64,000 nucleotides of DNA from Betaproteobacteria bacterium Ga0077526 (lineage in GTDB: Bacteria > Pseudomonadota > Gammaproteobacteria > Burkholderiales > Ga0077523), in assembly GCA_001464765.1 (NCBI GenBank), contig LNDV01000021.1, positions 16,941 to 80,940 on the forward strand, in the 5' to 3' direction. Position 1 is the stretch's first letter. Each line of letters begins with the position of its first letter. A model generated the notes under the pieces. That model saw only the letters and a list, made by a program, of their open reading frames with translations, was not told the DNA's origin and did no database searches. A program made the position numbers and the translations under genes. Shown here piece by piece: positions 53,770 through 62,107 of the stretch.

Positions 53770-54818
53770 ACACCCCGGCCGAGCAGTCCTGCCTGGCCGT
53801 CCGCCCCGATCATGCCGATGTGCACGCGGGGCAGCGCGCCCTGACTCAGCACCTTGCGCAGGTCGAGCCCGATCCGCGCGCCCAGGTTGCCGTGGTGCAC
53901 TTCCAGCCACGCCGACGCCGGCGCGTCGCGCGCGCATTGCCCACCGAACCCTGCGATATCGATTACGCCGCTGTCGCCGATCATCGGCGATACGGGGGCC
54001 GTGCCGGACGGGTCGAGGCGCGTGCCTTCGGGCGGTGTACCGCTCGCGACGGTCCACGCCATCGGGTCGAGACCGAGCAGCAGCCCCACGTCCTGACCGT
54101 TACCCGCCAGACCGATAAGCAGCGACGGCATCGCTTCCGCGTTGCCCAGCAGCAGGGTGCGGCACGCCGCCATCCAGAACGTGAGGAAGAACAGCGGTGA
54201 GGCAGCGAGCATGGTGCAGATCTGCTCGCGATGCGGGTGGTTCGGGCCAAGCCGGCGGTCGATTTCGGCGGCGAGCGCTGCGGTGGCGTGCGAAGTCGCC
54301 GAGTGCAGGTCTTCTTCGGCGGCGAGACTCGCGCGGGCCGGGGCGAGCAGATCGATCGGCTCGTCGAGAATGCCCGCCAAGGCAGGCGCCAGCACGCTGT
54401 CGCGCCACACATGGCGATCCAGCACCGCGCGGTTGCGCGTGCCGAAGCGCATCTGCGGACCGTTGCCGCTCGGCAGCGGCGCCCAGGCGACGACGGACTC
54501 GTCGTCCAGATCGGACACGCGGGTGAGCGGCGTCGAGTGCGTCACCACCTCCGCGAGCGGTGTGACGACGCCGTAGTGTTGCGCGGGCACGAAGCGCACT
54601 TGTCCCTTCGCGATCAGTGCCTCGGCCTCGAATTCATCCGCGGCCCAGCCCTCGTGCACGCAGGCCAGCACGCCAGACGACAGCACGGGCGCGGAAGGGC
54701 GCAGCGGGTCGCGGAACGGCGGGCCGGCATGCAGCAGCGTGTGCGGGGTGACGCCGACGGCGGTGGCGGCATCGGCAAGTCCAGTCCAGGCAAGACGGTC
54801 TCCGTTCGGCAGGCTCAT
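53700..54818 (-). CDS. DUF1116/AllG-family protein
   Basis: 372 residues, somewhat shorter than E. coli YlbE/AllG (about 420). Family patterns include PAQHYGVVTPLAEVVTHSTP, NRAVLDRHVWRDSVLAPAL, SPLFFLTFWMAACRTLL, ARIGLDLRKVLSQGALPRVH and IGADGQAGLLGRGVYRPP. AllG works with FdrA and AllH as oxamate carbamoyltransferase in allantoin breakdown; neither partner is in the window, so its role here is open. Convergent overlap of 70 bases with the CoxS-type gene. It may be the last protein of a carbamoyl- or ureido-compound route. Confidence 0.8.
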   Translation of the reverse strand: MSLPNGDRLAWTGLADAATAVGVTPHTLLHAGPPFRDPLRPSAPVLSSGVLACVHEGWAADEFEAEALIAKGQVRFVPAQHYGVVTPLAEVVTHSTPLTRVSDLDDESVVAWAPLPSGNGPQMRFGTRNRAVLDRHVWRDSVLAPALAGILDEPIDLLAPARASLAAEEDLHSATSHATAALAAEIDRRLGPNHPHREQICTMLAASPLFFLTFWMAACRTLLLGNAEAMPSLLIGLAGNGQDVGLLLGLDPMAWTVASGTPPEGTRLDPSGTAPVSPMIGDSGVIDIAGFGGQCARDAPASAWLEVHHGNLGARIGLDLRKVLSQGALPRVHIGMIGADGQAGLLGRGVYRPPAALFRAAMTEAIARTMPT

Positions 54819-54896
54819 GTCATCGCTCCCGGTGAAGGTCGGAGATCAGTCGGTAGGGTCCCGGCGGCGGGCAGATACTCGGCCCAGGATGCATTG

Positions 54897-54960
54897 CCCC
54901 GGACGGAGTCCGGGCTACGGTCACGGATTCGAGCAGTCGTAGCCCGGGCTCCGCCCGGGA
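54897..54960. repeat. REP-like inverted pair, copy 2
   Basis: CCCCGGACGGAGTCCGGGCT and, 18 bases after the end of the first unit, its near complement AGCCCGGGCTCCGCCCGGGA. Same unit as at 26743-26818. It lies between the AllG-like gene and the end of livF. Confidence 0.75.
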
Positions 54961-55000
54961 CGCCATCCACGTCGCGGATGCCGCGCGCGTCGCGCATCGC

Positions 55001-55723
55001 TCAAACCGTCCCGAGGTACGCATCGCGAATCCGGGGATCGTCGGCGAGCACGCGGGACTCGCCGGTGGTCACGACCCGGCCGGTCTCGATCACGTAGGCG
55101 CTTTCGGACAGTTCGAACGCTGTCAGCACATCCTGTTCGACCAGCAGGATCGCCAAGCCTTCGCGGCTGATGGCGCGGAGCGAATCGGCGAGCAGTTCCA
55201 CGGCGCGGGGCGCGAGACCGAGCGACAGCTCGTCGATCATCAGGAGCTGCGGCTGCGCCATGAGGCCCCGGCCGATCGCGCACATCTGCTGTTCGCCGCC
55301 CGACATCGTGGTGGCGTCCTGGTGACGACGGTCCGCGAGAATCGGGAACAGCGAGTAGATCCGGTCGAGATCGCGCGCGAGCTGCTGCCGGCTCGCCGAG
55401 CGCAGGAAGGCGCCGAGCAGCAGGTTGTCACGGACGGTGAGGCCACGGAACAGACGCCGTCCCTCCGGCACGTGCGCAATGCCCGCGGCGAGCAGGGCGT
55501 CGGTCCCCGCCCCGGTGACGTCCCGTCCTGCGAAGACGATCTGTCCGGCCCGCGACGGAATCATGCCGGACAGCACCTTCAGGAGGGTCGACTTGCCTGC
55601 GCCGTTGGAGCCGACGATCGCGGTGATGCCGGCCGGCATCACCTCCAGATCGATGCCCCACAGCACCTGCACCTCGCCATAGCCCGCGGCGAGAGACTCG
55701 ACCCGGAGCAGCGGCTCAGGCAC
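55001..55723 (-). CDS. livF: Branched-chain-type ABC transporter ATPase LivF
   Basis: 240 residues. GSNGAGKSTLLKVLSGM (Walker A), LSGGEQQM-like signature TMSGGEQQMCAIGRGLM, MIDELSLGLAP (Walker B), and VEQDVLTAFELSE as the H-loop region with Asp where His is usual. GTG start at 55723 overlaps the end of livG by 8 bases; a start further upstream in frame would lie inside livG. Last gene of the transporter operon. Confidence 0.9.
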   Translation of the reverse strand: MPEPLLRVESLAAGYGEVQVLWGIDLEVMPAGITAIVGSNGAGKSTLLKVLSGMIPSRAGQIVFAGRDVTGAGTDALLAAGIAHVPEGRRLFRGLTVRDNLLLGAFLRSASRQQLARDLDRIYSLFPILADRRHQDATTMSGGEQQMCAIGRGLMAQPQLLMIDELSLGLAPRAVELLADSLRAISREGLAILLVEQDVLTAFELSESAYVIETGRVVTTGESRVLADDPRIRDAYLGTV

Positions 55724-56483
55724 GGCTGGCCTCCGTGGGATGCTGCGCGAATCGCGCTGCGAACCGCGCACCGAGATACGCCTCGACCACGCGCGGATCG
55801 TCGACCACCGCACGCGGCGGCCCGTCCGCGATGAGCGCGCCCTGATGCAGCACGAGCACGCGCTGCGACAGCGACAGCACCACCTTCATCAGATGCTCAA
55901 TTAGGATGATGGTCACGCCGTCGGCCGCAATGCTGCGGATGAGTTCGAGGGCGCCATCGATCTCCGAGGTGTTGAGACCGGCGTTGACCTCGTCCAGCAG
56001 CAGGAGCCGCGGCTTCATCGCGAGGCTCTTCGCGAGTTCCAGACGTTTGCGCGAAGGCAGCGTGAGGATCGCCGCCGGGCGGTGCGCCTGGGCACCGAGG
56101 CCGACGCGTTCGAGGTGCTGCATCGCGTCTTCGCGCGCGATGGCCGGTGTGGCGGATGCGCCGGCGAACAGCGAGCCCGCCATCACGTTCTCCAGAACCG
56201 TCATCTGCGGGAAGGGCTGCACGATCTGGAAGGTGCGGGCGAGGCCGCGTCGGGCGGCCTCGTGAGGGCGCTGTGCCGTCACGTCCGCACCTTCGAACCG
56301 CACGGTGCCCGCCGTCGCCCGGTGCACACCGGTGATGAGATTCACGAGTGTCGTCTTGCCGGCGCCGTTCGGGCCGATGAGTCCGATGATCTCGCCGCGC
56401 TCGACCCGGAGATCCACACCGCGCACGGCGTCGATGCCGCCGAAGCGCTTGGATACGCCCGTCAGTTCGAGCAAGGCACTCAT
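55716..56483 (-). CDS. livG: Branched-chain-type ABC transporter ATPase LivG
   Basis: 255 residues. Walker A GPNGAGKTT, LivG-typical GLARTFQIVQPFPQMTVLEN, signature region LTLPSRKRLELAKSLAMKP (an LSxGxxR variant), Walker B LLLLDEVNAGLN, H-loop ILIEHLMKVV. The LSGG signature is replaced by TLPSR, unusual but seen in some LivG. The ATG overlaps the livM stop (ATGA). Pairs with LivF to energise LivH-LivM. Confidence 0.92.
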   Translation of the reverse strand: MSALLELTGVSKRFGGIDAVRGVDLRVERGEIIGLIGPNGAGKTTLVNLITGVHRATAGTVRFEGADVTAQRPHEAARRGLARTFQIVQPFPQMTVLENVMAGSLFAGASATPAIAREDAMQHLERVGLGAQAHRPAAILTLPSRKRLELAKSLAMKPRLLLLDEVNAGLNTSEIDGALELIRSIAADGVTIILIEHLMKVVLSLSQRVLVLHQGALIADGPPRAVVDDPRVVEAYLGARFAARFAQHPTEASRA

Positions 56484-57406
56484 GCGGACTTCCTGACCCG
56501 GCCGGCGAGACCGAGCAGGCCGCCGGGCAGGAAGAAGATGAGGGCGACGATCACGGCACCGAGGATCGCCTGGTGGAATTCGAGAAAGCGCGCCCACACG
56601 GTCTCCTCCAGCAGTACCAGCGCGGAGGAGCCGAGCAGCGGACCGAAGACCGTGCCCGGACCGCCCAGCAGCACCATCACCGGCACCTTGACCGTGAGCA
56701 GGATGCTGAAGGCGTCGGTGGGGGCGATGTACGCGACCCAGGATGCATACGCGGCACCGGCCGCGCCGCAGAACACGCCCGACAGCACGAACGCCAGCAC
56801 CTTGTAGAGCGTGGTCGGCACGCCGACCATCTCCGCCGCATCCTCGTTCTGCGCGATGCAGCGCAGCCCGAAGCCCAGGCGGCCGCGCTCGACCAGTACC
56901 GTGGCGACGAGGGCCAGCACGACGATGGCGAGCATGGCGTACAGGAAGAACCGGGCGATGAACACGGGGCCGCCCGGGAGGATCGTGACGTTGAGACCTT
57001 CGCCGCCGCCGGTGAGTCCGGACCACCACGACGCGATGAGGCTGAGGATCTCCACGAGCGCGATGGAGCCGATGGCGAAGTAGTGGCCGCGCAGCCTCAG
57101 CACCACGAAGCCCAGCGCGGCGGCCGCGATGGCGGTCACACCTGCTGCGAGCCCCCAGGAGAGCACCATCGGTACGCCCGCGTTCTGGCACAGCGCACCC
57201 GCGTACGACCCGAGGCCGACGAACGCTGCTGTGGCGAAGGACGGGTAGCCCGCATAGCCGCCGATGAAGTTCCACGACAGTGCGAGCGCGCCGTAGAAGG
57301 CGACGAAGGTGGCGATCTTGATGACGTAGTTGTCGCCGGACAGCGGGGCGGCGGCCACGCCGAGCAGCCACAGACCGATGCCGATCCTGCGCCAGTGCGA
57401 GGCCAT
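56480..57406 (-). CDS. livM: Branched-chain-type ABC transporter permease LivM
   Basis: 308 residues, about eight to nine membrane segments. ALSWNFIGGYAGYPSFATAAF is the LivM entry motif, and LVERGRLGFGLRCIAQNEDAAEMVGV is the cytoplasmic EAA-like coupling loop. Starts 3 bases after livH ends and overlaps livG. Inner-membrane channel half. Confidence 0.92.
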   Translation of the reverse strand: MASHWRRIGIGLWLLGVAAAPLSGDNYVIKIATFVAFYGALALSWNFIGGYAGYPSFATAAFVGLGSYAGALCQNAGVPMVLSWGLAAGVTAIAAAALGFVVLRLRGHYFAIGSIALVEILSLIASWWSGLTGGGEGLNVTILPGGPVFIARFFLYAMLAIVVLALVATVLVERGRLGFGLRCIAQNEDAAEMVGVPTTLYKVLAFVLSGVFCGAAGAAYASWVAYIAPTDAFSILLTVKVPVMVLLGGPGTVFGPLLGSSALVLLEETVWARFLEFHQAILGAVIVALIFFLPGGLLGLAGRVRKSA

Positions 57407-57409
57407 GGG

Positions 57410-58279
57410 CTACTCGTATCCCTTGCGGCCCAGGAGGCCGGTGGGCCGGACCACCAGCAGCGCGAGCATGAGCGCGAATCCGAGGAGAGCCGCGGCCTGC
57501 GGGCCGAACCAGTGGCTGCCGAGACTTTCCGTGACGCCGAGCGCCAGCCCGCCGACCAGTGCGCCGGGCACGGTGCCGAGTCCCCCCACGACGCACACGA
57601 TGAACGCCTTGCCCAGCAGCTGACCGGTGGCGTTGGTGGTGATGGGATACACGATCGACAGCAGCGCGCCGCACACGCCGGCCATGAAGGCGCCCAGACC
57701 GAATGTGAGGGCGTAGATGCGCGGGACGCGAATGCCCATGAGGCTCGCGGCCTCGCGATCCATGCGCACGGCAACGATGGCACGTCCGAGGCGGGAGCCG
57801 CGGAGGATGCCGTACAGCAAGGCGGTGAGGGCGAGCGCCACCAGCATCGCGGCAATGCGATCCCACGGCAGTACGACTTCGCCCAGCGTGACCCGACCCA
57901 GATCCAGCGTCACGCGACGTGGTGTGGCGTCGAACACTGAGTTCATGAGGTTGTAGAGGATCATGTCCAGGCCGAACGTGAGCGTCAGCGTCGTGAGCAC
58001 CGGTTGCTGCACCACCCGGTTGATCAGGACGAACTGCAGCACGGCAGCGCCCACGCCGATCACGAGGCCGACCGGGATCAGCGAGGCGAAGGGGTGGATA
58101 TGCGCTTCGGTCCACAGGCTGCACGTGAGATAGCCCGCCAGCACGATGAGCGAGCCGTGCAGCATGTTGATGATGTTGAGCACACCCCACACGAGCGAGA
58201 AGCCCACGGCGATGCAGGCGTAGAGTGCCCCGAGCATCAGCCCGTTCAACACCACCTGGACCAGCAGCGCGACATCCAT
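57410..58279 (-). CDS. livH: Branched-chain-type ABC transporter permease LivH
   Basis: 289 residues, eight predicted membrane segments. QVVLNGLMLGALYACIAVGF and SLVWGVLNIINMLHGSLIVL are LivH-typical; SRLGRAIVAVRMDREAASLMGI is the coupling loop; GVTESLGSHWFGPQAAALLG lies near the end. Starts 9 bases after the binding-protein gene. Confidence 0.93.
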   Translation of the reverse strand: MDVALLVQVVLNGLMLGALYACIAVGFSLVWGVLNIINMLHGSLIVLAGYLTCSLWTEAHIHPFASLIPVGLVIGVGAAVLQFVLINRVVQQPVLTTLTLTFGLDMILYNLMNSVFDATPRRVTLDLGRVTLGEVVLPWDRIAAMLVALALTALLYGILRGSRLGRAIVAVRMDREAASLMGIRVPRIYALTFGLGAFMAGVCGALLSIVYPITTNATGQLLGKAFIVCVVGGLGTVPGALVGGLALGVTESLGSHWFGPQAAALLGFALMLALLVVRPTGLLGRKGYE

Positions 58280-58288
58280 GGCCGGCCG

Positions 58289-59500
58289 CTACTTCACGGC
58301 GCGCAGCGTGCTCTGGCGGATGGCCTCGGGCGCCAGCACCACGGCGCGCCCGCCCTGGACCTGGATGATGGGCAGTTCGCGCGCGGCGTTCATCCCGTTG
58401 CCGGTGAAGTCGATGGGGCCGTAGAAGGTCTTCAGTTCCAGCGCGGCGAGGGCATCGCGCAGCTTCGTCTTGTCGAGTGAGCCGGCAATCTCCGCGGCCT
58501 TCTGCACGGCGATCAGCGCAGCCGCGGCGGACGCGTGCACGTAGTCGGGCTCGCCTTTCTCACCGCGGGCGCGGAAGTCGTCCACGAACGCCTGCGTGGA
58601 ACCGAACACGTCGTCCGACTTGAAAGATACGGCGGGCGACCACCATGTCGCGCTGGTGACGTTCTCGGCCAGCGGCCCTAGCGCCTCGGCGAATTCACGG
58701 TACGCCGGGCCGGTGATCATCGTGATGACCGGGGCGGTGACGCCGAGGTCGGCCATCTGCTTGCGGGCGAGGATGAGATCCTTCGTGTAGCCCGACATGA
58801 AGATCCAGTCCGGCTTCACCGAGCGCATCTTCGACAGCGGCGAGGAGAAGTCCATCGTGGAGACGGGATAGAGCTCGTTGTAGACGATCTCGATGCCGGC
58901 GCGCTTTGCGGCATCCGCCATGCTGGCCGCCATGGACTTCGGGAAAACGTCCTCGCGGCCGAGCAGAGCGATCTTCTTCACCGTCGGCATCTGTTTGGTA
59001 ACCACCTTGACCAGCGCGTCGGTGAGCCCGCCATTGGGTGCCAGGGTGCCGAACAGGAACTTGTAGCCCTGGTTGAACACCGACTCGGAGGACGCGACCG
59101 AAGCCACCACCGGCACGCCGTAGCGCTCCGCCACGCCGGCCACCACCTTGGTGTGACCGGAGCCGAAGGGGGCAGTGAGGACATCCACCTTGTCCTGGGT
59201 AATGAGTTTCTCGGCGATCTGGCTCGCGCGCTGTTCGTTGGTCTGGTAGTCGTACGTGATGAGTTCGACCTTCACTTTCTTGCCGCCCACGGTGATGCCG
59301 CCGGCCGCGTTCACGCGCTTCAGCCACATGTCGTAGGCGACCTGCTGCTTCTTGCCTTCGTCGGCAAGGCCGCCGGTAAGGGCCAGCGGAGCGCCGATCT
59401 TCAGGGTCTGGGCCTGCACCGCAGGGACGGCGAGCGCCGCGGTCAGGGCCAGAAGGCACGCCGCCCACTGCCTGCGGGGGCGAGACAGGAACAAGCTCAT
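58289..59500 (-). CDS. Liv-type ABC transporter substrate-binding protein
   Basis: 403 residues. Signal peptide SLFLSRPRRQWAACLLALTA...VQA^QT, then TLKIGAPLALTGGLADEGKK, VNAAGGITVGGKKVKVELIT and APFGSGHTKVVAGVAERYGV, the amino-acid/amide binding fold. The start at 59500 is chosen because GGAGGAG stands 4-5 bases before this Met; the Met four codons earlier would start inside that ribosome site. First gene of the Liv-type operon; ligand probably an amide, amino acid or aromatic acid. Confidence 0.92.
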   Translation of the reverse strand: MSLFLSRPRRQWAACLLALTAALAVPAVQAQTLKIGAPLALTGGLADEGKKQQVAYDMWLKRVNAAGGITVGGKKVKVELITYDYQTNEQRASQIAEKLITQDKVDVLTAPFGSGHTKVVAGVAERYGVPVVASVASSESVFNQGYKFLFGTLAPNGGLTDALVKVVTKQMPTVKKIALLGREDVFPKSMAASMADAAKRAGIEIVYNELYPVSTMDFSSPLSKMRSVKPDWIFMSGYTKDLILARKQMADLGVTAPVITMITGPAYREFAEALGPLAENVTSATWWSPAVSFKSDDVFGSTQAFVDDFRARGEKGEPDYVHASAAAALIAVQKAAEIAGSLDKTKLRDALAALELKTFYGPIDFTGNGMNAARELPIIQVQGGRAVVLAPEAIRQSTLRAVK

Positions 59501-59801
59501 CCACTCCTCCATGGGAAAGCCCGCGCCTTTGCGGCGCGATGATCGCCCTGTCTCCGCAATCGCCGGGCCAGCCGGGCAGGCCTGCATCCCCTGCGCGGTC
59601 CGCCGGGGTCATGGGGGCCTGCCCCGGCGCCATGACGTTGTCGCATCGGCCGCGCCCAGCGGCGAGGCGCGGACATCGAGGTGGCGGTCCGATTCCGGGC
59701 GCGCGGCGCACTCCGATGGCGCGAGCAGCACAGTCGTGGTGCAGCGCTTTTCCTGGCCTTGCGCGATTACACTACGTGCTTTGCCTGCCGCTGCATCCCC
59801 C
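59501..59801. promoter_or_regulatory. Divergent promoter region, transporter / HisD-OxyR operons
   Basis: 301 bases between opposite starts. It must hold promoters for both operons; a LysR-type regulator encoded downstream may bind here. A/T-poor, no consensus promoter recognised with certainty; GCGATTACACTACGTGCTTT near 59762 is the most promoter-like piece for the rightward operon. Confidence 0.45.
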
Positions 59802-61151
59802 ATGAGCTCCACGCCTGCCTCCCAGCCTTCCTTCCACGTTCTCGCCTCGCTGTCCGCCGAGGACCGCTCGCGCCTGCTGTCCCGTGCCGAGTCCGACCTA
59901 ACACCTTTCCTCGAGAAGGTGGCGCCGATCGTCGAGGCGGTACGTACCGAAGGCGATGACGCCATCGTGCGCTTCGCCCGCGACATCGATCGCGTGGACC
60001 TTGCGGGCAAGCCGCTCGCGGCGACACCGGCGGACTTCGATCGCGCGTTCGCCCAGGTGGACAAGGAGGTGATCGCCGCCATCGAGTACGGCGTCGAGAA
60101 CATCCGCCGCTTCCATGAGGAGCAGAAGCCCGAGTCCATGTGGCTGAAGGAGATCCGTCCGGGCGCGTTCGCGGGCGATCGCTGGCTGCCGATCCCGTCG
60201 GTGGCTTGCTACGTGCCGCGCGGCAAGGGGGCATTCCCCTCCGTGGTCATGATGACGACCGTGCCGGCCGTGGTGGCCGGCGTCCCGCAGATCTGTGTGG
60301 TGACGCCTCCGGGCCCCGGGGGTGACTTCGACGCGGCCACGCTGGTTGCCGCGAAGATCTCCGGGGTGAGCACGGTGTATCGCGTTGGCGGCGCGGTGGC
60401 CGTCGCGGCCGTGGCCTACGGGACGAACTCCGTCGCCCGCTGCGCGAAGATCGTGGGCCCGGGCAGCCCCTGGGTGGTCGCAGCCAAGCGTCTGCTCGCG
60501 GGCGTGTTCGACACCGGCATTCCGGCCGGCCCGAGCGAATCCATCGTCCTCGCGGACCCGACCGCCGACGGGCGCCTCGCCGCGCTCGACCTGATGATCG
60601 AGGCGGAACACGGTCCCGATTCCTCCGCGTATCTGGTGACTTCCAGCCGCGAGGTCGCGGAGGCCGCGCGTGCCGCGATCCCCGACTACTGGAAGGAGAT
60701 GGGTCCCCAGCGCGTGGAGTTCTCCTCTGCGGTGCTGTGCGGCCGGCGGGGCGGCATCGTGCTGACTCCCGACATGGAGTCGGCGTGCGCCTTCGTGAAC
60801 GACTACGCGCCGGAGCACCTGATCATCCATGGCGACGAGCCGTTCCAGTGGCTGGGCCACATCCAGCATGCCGGCGAGATCCTGCTGGGCGCCCACACGC
60901 CGATCACGCTCGGCAATTTCGTTCTTGGTCCGAACGCCGTGCTGCCCACGAGCGGCTGGGCCAGGACCTTCTCGCCGCTGTCGACCTTCGACTACATGAA
61001 GCGCACCGGCATCGGCTACGTGACCCGCGCGGGCTATCCCGAACTCGCGAAGCACGCGCGCGTGCTGGCGACTTACGAGGGCTTCGACGCGCACGCGAAT
61101 GCGGTGTCCGAGATTCGCGAGCGCGTGCTGGCCGCGCGCGGCAAGGCCTGA
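59802..61151 (+). CDS. Histidinol dehydrogenase-family NAD-dependent dehydrogenase
   Basis: 449 residues, HisD fold: CYVPRGKGAFPSVVMMTTVP, IVGPGSPWVVAAKRLL, IPAGPSESIVLADP, IEAEHGPDSSAYLV and YAPEHLIIHG with the catalytic Glu-His. At the zinc site the HisD Gln (SQAEH) reads Glu (IEAEH) and the Asp (near LPT) reads Asn (LGNFVLGPNAVLPT), while the last His (AHANAV) is kept. This points to a catabolic paralogue, for example of the sulfopropanediol dehydrogenase type, rather than histidine synthesis. Its stop overlaps the regulator start. Confidence 0.88.
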   Translation: MSSTPASQPSFHVLASLSAEDRSRLLSRAESDLTPFLEKVAPIVEAVRTEGDDAIVRFARDIDRVDLAGKPLAATPADFDRAFAQVDKEVIAAIEYGVENIRRFHEEQKPESMWLKEIRPGAFAGDRWLPIPSVACYVPRGKGAFPSVVMMTTVPAVVAGVPQICVVTPPGPGGDFDAATLVAAKISGVSTVYRVGGAVAVAAVAYGTNSVARCAKIVGPGSPWVVAAKRLLAGVFDTGIPAGPSESIVLADPTADGRLAALDLMIEAEHGPDSSAYLVTSSREVAEAARAAIPDYWKEMGPQRVEFSSAVLCGRRGGIVLTPDMESACAFVNDYAPEHLIIHGDEPFQWLGHIQHAGEILLGAHTPITLGNFVLGPNAVLPTSGWARTFSPLSTFDYMKRTGIGYVTRAGYPELAKHARVLATYEGFDAHANAVSEIRERVLAARGKA

Positions 61152-62107
61152 TGGCGGCGATCTCGGCGCTGCCGTCACTGCGGCAGTTGCGCTACCTGGT
61201 GGTGCTGTCCGAGAAGCTGTCGTTCCGCCAGGCCGCGGAAAGCCTGTTCGTCACGCAGTCCACGCTGTCCGCCGGCATCAAGGAACTGGAGACGACGCTG
61301 GAGGTGCAGCTCTTCGAGCGCGACAGCCGGAGCGTGCGGCTCACGCCGATCGGCGAGGAAGTCACCCTGCGCGCCCGCGAACTGCTCGCCCGGGCCCAGG
61401 ATCTCGTCGAACTGGCCCGGCGATCCACCGCACCGCTGAGCGGGCCGTTCACGCTGGGTGTGATCCCCACCATCGCGCCGTTTCTGCTTCCGGTCGTGCT
61501 GCCGGCTCTGCGCAAGAAGTATCCCGAGCTGCAGTTGTACCTGCGCGAGGACCAGACGGAGCGCGTCGTGGAGCGCCTGCGTGCCGGTGGGCTCGATGCC
61601 GCCCTGATCGCGCTGCCCTGGGAAACCGGTGAACTCACGGTGCGCGAGTTGTTCCGCGACGAATTCTGGCTCGTGGCGCGCGAGGACGACCCCGTGACGC
61701 TGGAGAACGAGGTACCGGTCCGCGGGATCGATCTCGGTCGGCTCGTGCTGCTGGAGGAGGGGCACTGTCTGCGGGACCACGCGATCGCCGTGTGCGGCAA
61801 GCGCGCGCTGGGCATGCACCCCGCGATCGAGGCGACGAGCCTGCACACGCTGATCCAGATGGTCGATGGCGGCCTGGGCATCACGCTGCTGCCCGAGATG
61901 ACGCTCAAGTCCGGCATCCTGCGCGGCACGCGTCTGGTGGCCCGGCCGTTTTCCACCAACGTGCCTTCGCGCACCATCGCGCTCGTCACCCGACCGACCA
62001 GCGCCCGCGAAGAGGATTTCGAATTGCTGGCCCGATTCATCGAGGACAGCATGCGCGGCGTCAGCCGCCCGCGCACCGCATCGCGAGCCTCGACACGGAA
62101 ACCATGA
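61151..62107 (+). CDS. oxyR: OxyR-type LysR-family regulator
   Basis: 318 residues. Winged helix LRQLRYLVVLSEKLSFRQAA and SLFVTQSTLSAGIKELETTL, then a LysR effector domain. EEGHCLRDHAIAVCGKR has both peroxide-sensing Cys of OxyR at the C-x8-C spacing, and ATSLHTLIQMVDGGLGITLL is OxyR-like. It should sense hydrogen peroxide by disulfide formation. Its position, overlapping the HisD paralogue and the exporter gene, is odd for OxyR and could also make it a local regulator. Confidence 0.9.
   Translation: MAAISALPSLRQLRYLVVLSEKLSFRQAAESLFVTQSTLSAGIKELETTLEVQLFERDSRSVRLTPIGEEVTLRARELLARAQDLVELARRSTAPLSGPFTLGVIPTIAPFLLPVVLPALRKKYPELQLYLREDQTERVVERLRAGGLDAALIALPWETGELTVRELFRDEFWLVAREDDPVTLENEVPVRGIDLGRLVLLEEGHCLRDHAIAVCGKRALGMHPAIEATSLHTLIQMVDGGLGITLLPEMTLKSGILRGTRLVARPFSTNVPSRTIALVTRPTSAREEDFELLARFIEDSMRGVSRPRTASRASTRKP

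Noticed and set aside
55716..58190. A single 824-codon minus-strand frame spanning livG, livM and livH.
   Set aside because: Only its last 255 codons (LivG) make sense; the upstream part is the wrong frame of livM and livH.
59802..61151. Histidine biosynthesis gene hisD.
   Set aside because: No other his genes adjoin it and two zinc ligands differ from the biosynthetic enzyme.
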